A stretch of DNA of 23,123 bases from CAWBRT01 sp050015355. Its GTDB lineage: Bacteria > Acidobacteriota > Terriglobia > Terriglobales > Acidobacteriaceae. Below are positions 1 to 6,556 of the stretch, one piece after another. The translations under genes were made by a program, and so were the position numbers. Numbering within the stretch: position 1 is the first letter of the stretch; every line of letters begins with the position of its first letter. The stretch covers positions 1 to 23,123 of the forward strand of contig JBEKBO010000073.1 of assembly GCA_050015355.1 (NCBI GenBank), given 5' to 3'. The notes under the pieces are model-generated. The model had not been told where the DNA came from. It was given only the letters and a program-made list of their open reading frames with translations, and did not search any database.

Positions 1-1
1 T

Positions 2-121
2 AAGCACCATCACAGCGTTAATCACAGTGCCGAAGAGTACGTGCGTGGCGACATCCACACGAATACAGTCGAGTCCGCTTTCTCGCTTTTGAAGCGCGGT
101 ATCGTCGGGACTTGGCATCGG
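2..121 (+). pseudogene. IS1595-family transposase, C-terminal fragment (cut by window edge)
   Basis: Reading the plus strand from base 2 gives a peptide with the typical C-terminal block of IS1595/IS1016-type DDE transposases: VNHSAEEYVRGDIHTNTVES followed by AFSLLKRGIVGTWHR. The Asn of HTNT corresponds to the third catalytic position in this family. The family's usual continuation (roughly SAKHLHRYL.EF.FRYN) is missing: after the HR the frame runs into KHE and a stop at 129-131. The N-terminal part would lie left of the window. This fragment runs toward the minus-strand transposase at 18-623, so the two are tail to tail. It is a broken remnant, or the edge of a rearranged copy. Confidence 0.7.
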
Positions 122-623
122 AAGCATGAATAAAGCGGAGTTCGCCATTGCGCTGGCGGATACCAAACACTACTTGTTTGTTGTCGAATTTTCCTCTGTG
201 TCCCTTATGGTAACCGCCGATGTAGGTCTCATCGATCTCAACCGTGCCGTCCAACATCGGGCGATCCGCTTGGAGCATGGCTCTGCGGATGCGATGGCAG
301 AGATACCATGCTGTCTTGTAGCTGACTCCAAGTTCCCGCTTCATCTGATTTGCGGAGTGCCCCTTGCGGGATTCGCACATCAAAAGAGTAGCAATGAACC
401 ATTTCGACAAGGACAGGTGCGAGTCATTAAAGATCGTACCAGCGGTCACCGTGAACTGATAATCACAGTCTTTGCAGTAGAACAGTTGCTTCGCCGTCGC
501 CAGCTCCGCAACCGGACCGTGACAGCGGGGACACTCAGGCGCGTTCGGCCAACGCAAGCGGCAAAGCACTTCACGGCATTTTTCGTCGGTATCAAACAGA
601 TTCATCACGTCAACCAGCGTCAT
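18..623 (-). pseudogene. IS1595-family transposase, N-terminal two thirds, C-terminus lost
   Basis: DDE transposase of the IS1595 family, which moves the element by cut-and-paste. The translation starts MTLVDVMNLFDTDEKCREVL. It has the N-terminal zinc ribbon (CPRCHGPV and then CKDCDYQF) and the family's helical linker with SYKTAWYLCHRIRRAM. The catalytic block VEIDETYIGG follows, and FGIRQRNGELRFIHASDAKS closes the recognisable part. Beyond about base 115 the reading turns into Arg/Ser-rich nonsense and stops at 18, because the DNA there encodes the opposite-strand fragment. I chose the ATG at 623, with GGGGTG 8 nt upstream, over the one at 635. The domain with the last catalytic residue is absent, so this copy should be inactive. 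Confidence 0.8.
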
Positions 624-633
624 AAGGCACCCC

Positions 634-762
634 ATGAATGAACAAGAGAAACGCGAGTTGCTAAAGAAAGTTCCGACCCGAAAACTACTTGCTTCAATAA
701 AGCGGGATATTCGGCAGACTGTACGTGCTGCTGCATCCGCGAAACCGAAGAAACGTAAGTAG
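634..762 (+). CDS. Possible 42-aa basic small ORF beside the transposase
   Basis: ATG to TAG reading that gives a Lys/Arg-rich 42-residue peptide ending AKPKKRK. It overlaps the transposase start divergently by two bases. No clear ribosome binding site of its own precedes it, since the upstream bases are the transposase start region. It could be a passenger of the insertion element or chance. No family is recognised. Confidence 0.2.
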   Translation: MNEQEKRELLKKVPTRKLLASIKRDIRQTVRAAASAKPKKRK

Positions 763-903
763 TTAACGTCATCATGGGTACATACTAGGATGTCGTTTAA
801 CTTTTGTCAAGTAAATAATCTTGGAAAGCAAAGCAGATCCTTCGGTCGCGCAAAATCGGCGCAACCTCAGGATGACACTGGTATGAGTTTTTCAGAAGCG
901 CGC

Positions 904-909
904 TAAAAT
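904..909 (+). promoter_or_regulatory. Possible -10 element giving a near-leaderless mRNA
   Basis: TAAAAT ends 7 nt before the ATG at 917, and no Shine-Dalgarno sequence is visible in between. A start site at the usual distance would fall on or next to the start codon. The -35 region is weak. Confidence 0.3.
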
Positions 910-916
910 CTTCGTC

Positions 917-1432
917 ATGTCCAGGACCGACCAGGTCGGCGACGTACAGCGCAGGATGCTGCGCTCGGTCGCGATTCTGGAGCTGGCAAAGGGGCTGCTG
1001 GTAGTACTCGTTGGCTTGGGCCTTCTCTCGCTATCGCACCGCGGCCTCGATTTCGCAGGCATCGCCGGGAGCCTCCTCGGGGTGCTGCATCTCAACCCCG
1101 AGCGGCATGTGTTCAAGGTGTTCCTCAAAGCCGCCGCGCAGCTTGGCGACACCAATCTCGCAATCGTGGCCGTCGGCGCAGGGGTGTATTCCGCCATGCG
1201 CTTCGTCGAATCGTACGGCCTCTGGAAACAGCGGGTTTGGGCCGAGTGGCTGGCGCTGGTTTCCGGAGCCTCTTACCTGCCGCTGGAGATTTATGAGCTG
1301 AGCCGCAGGGCCACTGCCGCGAAATGGGCGTTGTTTCTGCTGAACCTGGTAGTCGTGCTCTACATGGCGTTTCTGCGGGTGCAGGACAGGCAGCCTCACG
1401 GCCGGGCCAGGCGGCGTGCCGGTGGGATCTGA
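917..1432 (+). CDS. DUF2127 family membrane protein
   Basis: A 171-residue integral membrane protein of unknown function. The pattern matches DUF2127. A hydrophobic segment lies at about residues 17-40 (SVAILELAKGLLVVLVGLGL). An amphipathic stretch with LHLNPERHVFKVFL follows. A second segment is at about 75-95. The family's conserved cluster RFVESYGLWKQRVWAEWLAL comes next, with SYLPLEIYEL after it. A last segment at about 135-152 is followed by a basic Arg-rich tail. Four membrane passes are expected. It is a single gene, converging on the Crp/Fnr regulator. No SD is visible upstream, so it may be translated from a leaderless or near-leaderless message. The family is fairly certain; no biochemical role is known to me. 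Confidence 0.85.
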   Translation: MSRTDQVGDVQRRMLRSVAILELAKGLLVVLVGLGLLSLSHRGLDFAGIAGSLLGVLHLNPERHVFKVFLKAAAQLGDTNLAIVAVGAGVYSAMRFVESYGLWKQRVWAEWLALVSGASYLPLEIYELSRRATAAKWALFLLNLVVVLYMAFLRVQDRQPHGRARRRAGGI

Positions 1433-1496
1433 AGAGGTAGGCTAGGGTCTGTTCGCGGGAATTCGCGTAACAATTCTTGGCTGAAGGGCGATGGCT

Positions 1497-2291
1497 TTAC
1501 GTGCTCTGGCCAGCTCGCCTGTATTGGCCTGCGCCGACAGCGGGCATGACGGTGCTCCATATGCCGATCGCGGGCCGGGCCGTGGTGAACACCATCAGCG
1601 CAGCCTTGTTGAGAATAACCAAGGTTGATCCCTTAATTTCCACGATCTTTTGTTTCTTCAGCTCAGCGAGCAACCGTGTCACCGTCTCACGCGAAGTTCC
1701 GATCATTTGCGCCATCTCCTCTTGCGTGAGCATTTCCACGCGCGGAGACTGTCTATTCGCTTCGCCGTTGAGAGTACTCAACTTCAGGAGCAGCTTGGCC
1801 AGCCGGTCTCCCACCGAGCGCGACAGCGCGAGCAAGCGGATCTCGCGAATGGCGGAATTGTATTTATCGCTCAACTTCTCGGCCAAACGATATCCAATTT
1901 CGTTGTGCTCGCGCAGCAGACGTAAAAGATCTTCGCGCCTGACAAAATTGGTCTGACAGGGATCAATCGCCTCGGCCGTCCATTCGTGAAGCTTTCCGCT
2001 GGTTGCAGCGCTTAGCCCGATTACTTCGCCTGCTTCGGCGATCCTGCGGATCAGTATTTTGCCCCCTATCGAACAGAGCGACAGCTTCACGCGTCCTTTG
2101 CACAGGATAAAAACACCGCGTGATGCTTGACCCTCCGCGAACAGCACGGAACCTCTGGGGAAAGTGGTGGTGCACTTGATCGACTCTAATGCCTGTAGCG
2201 CAGCCTGAGGCAGTTGGCAAAAGCCATCCATCGCCTTTGACTTGCAAGTGAGGCAGCTTTCAATCAGATCCGATCCAAGCATTGCGACCAT
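1497..2291 (-). CDS. Crp/Fnr family transcriptional regulator with FNR-like cysteines
   Basis: A 264-residue regulator. Residues 13, 16 and 25 are cysteines (CLTCK then GFC), and another lies at 112 in the cyclic-nucleotide-binding-like fold. This arrangement resembles the [4Fe-4S] ligands of FNR oxygen sensors. The cNMP-type beta roll spans about 42-115 (FPRGSVLFAEGQ, GVFILCKGRVKL, AEAGEVIGLSA). The long dimerisation helix covers about 120-165. The winged helix-turn-helix is at about 188-225, with recognition helix SRETVTRLLAELKK. The ATG at 2291 is chosen because GGGGG sits 5-6 nt upstream. A reading that continues to 2456 has no such support. The C-terminal ~30 residues after NKAALMVF are unusual for the family. 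A palindrome 57 bp upstream of the start suggests autoregulation. O2 or NO sensing is inferred from the cysteines only. Confidence 0.9.
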   Translation of the reverse strand: MVAMLGSDLIESCLTCKSKAMDGFCQLPQAALQALESIKCTTTFPRGSVLFAEGQASRGVFILCKGRVKLSLCSIGGKILIRRIAEAGEVIGLSAATSGKLHEWTAEAIDPCQTNFVRREDLLRLLREHNEIGYRLAEKLSDKYNSAIREIRLLALSRSVGDRLAKLLLKLSTLNGEANRQSPRVEMLTQEEMAQMIGTSRETVTRLLAELKKQKIVEIKGSTLVILNKAALMVFTTARPAIGIWSTVMPAVGAGQYRRAGQST

Positions 2292-2347
2292 CGCGACCCC
2301 CGTGAAAGGTAGCGTCACACATGAATGATCGTTACATATAGTAAGAC

Positions 2348-2367
2348 TGTCACAATGTCGTGTGACA
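2348..2367. promoter_or_regulatory. Perfect 7-6-7 palindrome, candidate operator of the Crp/Fnr protein
   Basis: TGTCACA, six bases (ATGTCG), then TGTGACA: two perfect 7-bp arms. The outermost base lies 57-76 bp upstream of the regulator's start, in the zone where a promoter for it would lie. A TACTAT/TATATG-like -10 on the minus strand follows at about 2335-2343. The size fits a dimeric Crp/Fnr site, and the protein's RETVTR recognition helix is CRP-like. The half-site order is not the classical TGTGA-N6-TCACA, so the binding partner is inferred. Confidence 0.5.
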
Positions 2368-2665
2368 TGCGGACCAGCCGGTTCAGCCTGCTTTCGCCCG
2401 TGACACGGTTGGACGCCCCAGGCGCTGAAATCGCGAACCCGGCGTGCTGGTCGCATTTCGTGTTAACCCAGGCTCTGGAAACTCTGTTTCCTGCGAGAGC
2501 GGGGGTGTCCCGAAGCGGCAGGGGTAACCCTTTTCGTCAAACTTGTCTAACTCGTTGTGGTAAAAGAAGTAATACGCACAAGCGCTCAATCGCCGTTCCG
2601 GCGGTATTCCGCCATTGGCTAATACCCGGAATTCTTGCCGTCAGTCGCAATTCTGATTTTTTTAC

Positions 2666-2693
2666 TTGCCTTATCGACCCATTAGGATATTTA
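2666..2693 (+). promoter_or_regulatory. Possible sigma70-type promoter for the CoA-transferase gene
   Basis: TTGCCT, a 16-bp spacer, then TATTTA, in an AT-rich stretch that stands out from its surroundings, 54 bp before the ATG at 2747. Confidence 0.35.
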
Positions 2694-2746
2694 ATTAAAT
2701 TAGCAAATGCGGTGACAACCCACACCATGAGGGGAGGCAAGGTCCA

Positions 2747-4147
2747 ATGTCGTGGGAGATCGAGTATTCGCGGAAGCTGAAAACGGCGGCAGAGGCACTG
2801 AAAGTTATTGAATCCGGAATGCGCGTCTGGGCGCATGCGAATAGCGGATGTCCGGCGGCTCTGATGAGCGCGTTGACCGATCGCGCCCCCGACGTACGCA
2901 ATGTGGAAATCTGCCACCTGCTCTCGTTCACCGACCTGCCGACCGCCGAGCCTCAGTATGCCGCGAGTTTCCGGCACAAGTCGTTCTTCCTCGGTTCCAA
3001 TGTGCGTACCGCCGTGGCTGAGGGCCGCGCCGACTACGTCCCGATACACTTGCACGAGGTGGAGCGCCTGTTGGAGTCAGGCAAGTTTCCCATTGACGTG
3101 GCGGTGATCCAGGTTACCCCGCCCGATCGCCACGGCTTTGTCAGTCTGGGCCCGTGCATGGAAGCGACACTGACGGCCGCGCGCTGCGCCAAATACATCG
3201 TCGCTCAGGTAAATAGCCACGTGCCGCGCACCTGCGGCAACACGCACCTGCATGTCAACGAAATTGACGCCTTCGTCGAGCATTCAGAGCCGGTGGCCGA
3301 GCTTCGGCCACACCAGAGCAGTGAAATCCAGAGACTGATCGCCAGGAACGTGGCCGGCCTGATTGAGGATGGCAGCACGATTCAGGTTGGCATCGGCGGC
3401 CTGCCCGACGCCATACTTGCTTACCTGACGGACCGGAGAGATCTCGGGGTGCATACGGAAGTCTTGTCCGACGGCGCCATTCCGCTGATCGAAGCGGGTG
3501 TTATCACTGGCAGGCGCAAGACGTTTCATCCAAACAAGATTGTCGTCGCTATCGCTCTCGGAACGCGAAAGCTGTACGAATTCATCCATGAGAATGCCGG
3601 GTTTGAGTTTCTGTCCAATAAATACATAAACGACCCATTCCTGATTGCGCAAAATGATCGGATGGTCGCGATCAACTCGGCGCTCCAGGTTGATCTCACG
3701 GGACAGGTTTGCGCCGAGTCCATCGGGCAGCAGTTCTATAGCGGTTTTGGCGGCCAACTGGACTTCATCCGCGGGGCCGCGCGCGCCAAAGGCGGTAAGC
3801 CGGTGATCGCGCTGGCGTCGACAGCGAAGAACGGAACCGTTTCTCGCATCGTCCCCATGCTGAATCCCGGCGCCGGCGTGCTGACCACGCGCGCCGACGT
3901 TCATTACGTTGCCACCGAATTCGGCATCGTCGATTTGTTCGGTAAGAGCGTGCGGAAAAGGGCGGAACTGCTCATCGGCATCGCCCACCCATCGTTCCGC
4001 GAGGAGTTGTTCGATCATTGCCTGCGTGCGCGGTGGTTTCAGCGCAATGACGCCAAGAACACGCTAGCTCAAGCCGTCTGCGTGGGTGGCGCGGTCTACA
4101 GCAGTTTCGCGAAAGGTGATCTCATACAGCAGGACTCCGGATTCTGA
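2747..4147 (+). CDS. Acetyl-CoA hydrolase / 4-hydroxybutyrate CoA-transferase family protein
   Basis: A 466-residue enzyme that moves or hydrolyses the CoA group of short acyl-CoAs through a glutamyl-CoA thioester intermediate. The N-terminal domain (about 1-200) carries VRTAVAEGRADYVPIHLHEV and DVAVIQVTPPDRHGFVSLG. The C-terminal domain carries IQVGIGGLPDAI, VHTEVLSDGAIPLIEAGVIT, GFGGQLDFIRGA and FGIVDLFGKS. The Glu of HTEVLSDG is residue 238, the expected position of the catalytic glutamate in 4-hydroxybutyrate CoA-transferases. Length is normal for the family. GGGGAGG about 10 nt upstream supports this ATG. The natural acyl substrate cannot be told from sequence; acetate/butyrate-type exchange is likely. 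It is monocistronic, transcribed away from the Crp/Fnr gene, which may control it. Confidence 0.9.
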   Translation: MSWEIEYSRKLKTAAEALKVIESGMRVWAHANSGCPAALMSALTDRAPDVRNVEICHLLSFTDLPTAEPQYAASFRHKSFFLGSNVRTAVAEGRADYVPIHLHEVERLLESGKFPIDVAVIQVTPPDRHGFVSLGPCMEATLTAARCAKYIVAQVNSHVPRTCGNTHLHVNEIDAFVEHSEPVAELRPHQSSEIQRLIARNVAGLIEDGSTIQVGIGGLPDAILAYLTDRRDLGVHTEVLSDGAIPLIEAGVITGRRKTFHPNKIVVAIALGTRKLYEFIHENAGFEFLSNKYINDPFLIAQNDRMVAINSALQVDLTGQVCAESIGQQFYSGFGGQLDFIRGAARAKGGKPVIALASTAKNGTVSRIVPMLNPGAGVLTTRADVHYVATEFGIVDLFGKSVRKRAELLIGIAHPSFREELFDHCLRARWFQRNDAKNTLAQAVCVGGAVYSSFAKGDLIQQDSGF

Positions 4148-4213
4148 AGCCGATATAATTGCTGGGATTTACGCGAGATCCCGTCAAGACTTTCTCTAGC
4201 CACGTTTGTGTTC

Positions 4214-4235
4214 AGGCCGCCGGGATCGGCGGCCT
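4214..4235 (+). terminator. GC-rich hairpin, probable terminator of the CoA-transferase gene
   Basis: Arms AGGCCGCC (4214-4221) and GGCGGCCT (4228-4235) form a perfect 8-bp stem around a 6-nt loop, followed by TTTCC. The T-run is short. It sits 67 nt past the stop codon. It could instead be a helix of the tup leader, since TTCTCT (4192-4197) and AGAGAA (4246-4251) could close an outer stem around it. Confidence 0.5.
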
Positions 4236-4245
4236 TTCCGCATGC

Positions 4246-4327
4246 AGAGAAGCTCACCGGACACCGGCCGCCTCCGGCCAGTGAAGCGCGCGGTGAGGTG
4301 TATCCTTGGGTAAGCTGAAAATCAGGA
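4246..4327 (+). promoter_or_regulatory. Structured 5' leader of tupA, candidate molybdenum/tungsten-cofactor riboswitch
   Basis: CTCACCG (4253-4259) pairs with CGGTGAG (4291-4297). Inside it GGCCG (4266-4270) pairs with CGGCC (4275-4279), followed by a single-stranded GTGAAGC. The leader ends at AGGAT, the SD of tupA. Moco/Tuco riboswitches are known upstream of Mo/W transport and cofactor genes, and the CCTCCGG...GTGAAG...GGTGAGG pattern recalls that motif. I cannot align it to the consensus with certainty, so the class is a guess from context. Confidence 0.35.
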
Positions 4328-4334
4328 TAGAACG

Positions 4335-5141
4335 ATGAAATCCAGATATGCGGCCGGTCTGCTGGCGTTGTTGCTGACTTGCTCATTTGCGGCGGCGCAG
4401 GAGCGGCTCAGAATGTCAACCACGACTTCGACGGAGAACACCGGCCTGCTGAATGTGTTGCTGCCTCCGTTTGAAAAAGAATGCGGGTGCAAGGTGGACG
4501 TGATTGCCGTCGGCACCGGCAAGGCATTAAAGCTTGGCGAGGCCGGCGACGTGGACGTTGTCCTGGTGCATGCTCGCAGCCTGGAAGACAAGTTCATGGC
4601 AAACGGCTTTGGCGTAAACCGGCGCGATGTCATGTACAACGATTTCGTCATCATTGGTCCGGCAAATGACCCGGCGCATGTGAAAGGCGCGAAGACGGCT
4701 GTTGACGCATTGAGGAGAATTGCCGCCGCGCAGGCCGTCTTCATTTCTCGTGGCGATGAATCGGGTACTCACGTGAAGGAGAAAGAGATTTGGTCCGCGG
4801 CGGGGATAAACCCGGCGGGTCGATGGTATCGCTCGATCGGACAGGGTATGGGCGAGGCCATCATGATGGCTACCGAGGAGCGAGCTTACACCCTCTCCGA
4901 TCGCGGCACGTACAACGCGTTCGCGGGCCCCAAGACGGACTTGGTAATCTTGTTTGAGGGCGAAAAAGGGCTTTTCAATCCTTATGGGGTTATTGCCGTG
5001 AACCCGAAGAAGTTTCCGCACGTCAGGTACGATCTCGCCATGAAGTTTGTTGACTTCATTACCGGCCCGACAGGCCAGGCGATCATTGGCCAGTACCAGG
5101 TGGCGGGCAAGCCCGTGTTCTTCCTTTATAAAGCGAGGTAG
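4335..5141 (+). CDS. tupA: Tungstate ABC transporter substrate-binding protein TupA
   Basis: A 268-residue periplasmic binding protein that captures tungstate (or molybdate) for import. A signal peptide is visible at residues 1-21 (basic start, Leu-rich core, AAAQ). The mature part starts with the TupA hallmark TTTSTENTGLL (29-39). Further family blocks are the GTGKAL segment, DVDVVLVHARSLEDKF, YNDFVIIGP, SRGDESGTHVKEKEIW and the YTLSDRGTY block. Length is typical. AGGAT 7 nt before the ATG serves as SD. tupB begins 3 nt after the stop, so the two are cotranscribed. Specificity for W over Mo follows from the family; WtpA/ModA proteins differ in the first motif. Confidence 0.93.
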   Translation: MKSRYAAGLLALLLTCSFAAAQERLRMSTTTSTENTGLLNVLLPPFEKECGCKVDVIAVGTGKALKLGEAGDVDVVLVHARSLEDKFMANGFGVNRRDVMYNDFVIIGPANDPAHVKGAKTAVDALRRIAAAQAVFISRGDESGTHVKEKEIWSAAGINPAGRWYRSIGQGMGEAIMMATEERAYTLSDRGTYNAFAGPKTDLVILFEGEKGLFNPYGVIAVNPKKFPHVRYDLAMKFVDFITGPTGQAIIGQYQVAGKPVFFLYKAR

Positions 5142-5144
5142 GAA

Positions 5145-5840
5145 GTGGGCTTCATCGCGGAATCTTTCAGGACGGCGCTTTCCCTGATCTTCTCCGCCGA
5201 CCAGGATGTCTTCGCCGCGGTTCGGACCTCCGTCGGTGTGGCGGCGTGGTCAGTTCTATTGGCTGCGGTATTCGGCATTCCGGTTGGATTGGGTGTTGGC
5301 GTCAATCAGTTTCCGCTCAAGCGAGTGGTGATCGTTGTGCTCAACAGCCTGATGGCCATGCCGACCGTTGTCCTGGGTCTGCTGGTTTACGGCCTGGTGA
5401 GCCGGCAGGGACCGCTGGGTGGCCGGGGTTTGTTATTCACGCCCAATGCGATGGTTATTGGGCAGACGCTGCTGGCGGTGCCCATCGTTGCCAACTACAC
5501 TCTGAGCGCCATCAAGGGCGCCGATTCCCGGATTGTTCCCACCGCGCTCACCTTGGGAGCCGGCTCGCTGCGCAGCATGATGCAACTTACGCGCGAAGTT
5601 CGCTTCGGCATCATGGCCGCTGTCATTGCGGGATTTGGCAGGGTGATCTCCGAGGTGGGCGTGGCCATGATGCTCGGCGGCAACATTCGCTGGTACACGC
5701 GGACGATGACCACGGCGATTGCCCTGGAAACCAGCAAAGGCGAATTCGCCTTCGGCCTGGCGCTCGGAATTATTCTCATGGTAGTTTCTTTTTCCATCAA
5801 TATTCTCTTAACCTTCATGCAAGAGAGCCATCAGCCATGA
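5145..5840 (+). CDS. tupB: Tungstate ABC transporter permease TupB
   Basis: A 231-residue inner-membrane permease of the binding-protein-dependent type, forming the channel for tungstate between TupA and TupC. It starts with GTG at 5145, preceded by AGGTAGGAA and only 3 nt after tupA. About five to six hydrophobic segments are visible, including SVGVAAWSVLLAAVFGIPVG and VVIVVLNSLMAMPTVVLGLL near the N-terminus and the last at about 200-222. The cytoplasmic coupling loop contains ALTLGAGSLRSMMQL and then FGRVISEVGVAMMLGGNIRW, strongly conserved in TupB/WtpB-type permeases. Its stop overlaps the tupC start (ATGA), indicating translational coupling. Confidence 0.92.
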   Translation: MGFIAESFRTALSLIFSADQDVFAAVRTSVGVAAWSVLLAAVFGIPVGLGVGVNQFPLKRVVIVVLNSLMAMPTVVLGLLVYGLVSRQGPLGGRGLLFTPNAMVIGQTLLAVPIVANYTLSAIKGADSRIVPTALTLGAGSLRSMMQLTREVRFGIMAAVIAGFGRVISEVGVAMMLGGNIRWYTRTMTTAIALETSKGEFAFGLALGIILMVVSFSINILLTFMQESHQP

Positions 5841-6556
5841 AGCCTCCGCAATATCGCCTCACGGAAATACGCGCGTTTTATCGGGCGAACCTTGCCCTAG
5901 AGGTGGATGAGCTTACAATCGCCAGTGGACATCTGCATATTCTCGCCGGCCCGAACGGCTCCGGCAAAAGCACGCTGTTGGGCATCCTGGCTTTTCTGAT
6001 GAAGCCCGGCCATGGGCAGGTCGCGTTTGCCGGAACTCAGGTCGACTGGCAGAGAAAACAGCTCGCCAGTTTACGGAAACAAGTCACGCTGCTCCATCAG
6101 CATTCGTTTTTGTTTTCCGGCACCGTGTTTGCGAATGTCGCGTTTGGGCCCAGGGCTCGGGGCATGGCGAAGGAAGATGTGCAACGCACAGTGGGGGAAG
6201 CGCTGGCGATGGTCGGACTTGACGGGTTTGAATCGAGAAATGCCAGGCATTTATCAGGTGGCGAAGCTCGCCGCGTTGCCTTGGCCAGAGCGCTGGCGTG
6301 CCAGCCGGAGGTGTTGCTGCTCGACGAACCTCTGGCCCACGTGGACAAGGAGAGTGCGCAGATTATTGAAACGCTCGTGATCTCTCTTTCCAGCCGGGGA
6401 ACGACGGTTGTCATGTCGAGCCACAATGAGCAGCTTGGACAGAGGACCGAGAGCAGAGTGATCCGGCTTCTCGATGGCAAGGTGGAAAGGATTGTCGAGG
6501 ACAACGGGCAAGCGCCGGGCCGCGCCGTGGACGGATATCGTTATGCCAAGCTTTGA
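5837..6556 (+). CDS. tupC: Tungstate ABC transporter ATP-binding protein TupC
   Basis: A 239-residue ABC ATPase that powers import. Motifs in order are Walker A GPNGSGKST (38-46), a Q-loop near residue 88 (LLHQHSFLF), signature LSGGEARR (139-146), Walker B LLLDEP (160-165), D-loop HVD and switch histidine in MSSHNEQ. The ATG at 5837 overlaps the tupB stop. The frame is open further upstream to 5246, but that part only shadows tupB and has no family similarity. The 3' end overlaps the moeA start by 14 nt. The short length is usual for TupC, which lacks a C-terminal regulatory domain. Confidence 0.93.
   Translation: MKPPQYRLTEIRAFYRANLALEVDELTIASGHLHILAGPNGSGKSTLLGILAFLMKPGHGQVAFAGTQVDWQRKQLASLRKQVTLLHQHSFLFSGTVFANVAFGPRARGMAKEDVQRTVGEALAMVGLDGFESRNARHLSGGEARRVALARALACQPEVLLLDEPLAHVDKESAQIIETLVISLSSRGTTVVMSSHNEQLGQRTESRVIRLLDGKVERIVEDNGQAPGRAVDGYRYAKL

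Larger units (their letters stand above)
2292..2746. other. 455-bp intergenic region between the regulator and the CoA-transferase gene
   Basis: The region separates two divergently transcribed genes. It holds the palindrome at 2348-2367 close to the regulator gene, and an AT-rich promoter-like stretch at about 2660-2700 close to the CoA-transferase gene. Small readings on both strands (for example 2383-2589 minus) have no recognisable family or ribosome binding site, so I do not call them genes. Confidence 0.6.

Noticed and set aside
2383..2589. 68-aa minus-strand reading in the intergenic region
   Set aside because: No SD, odd composition and no recognisable family; likely chance.
5246..5836. 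197-residue N-terminal extension of TupC
   Set aside because: This part lies over tupB in another frame and has no ABC-protein features; the ATG at 5837 overlaps the tupB stop in the usual coupled way.
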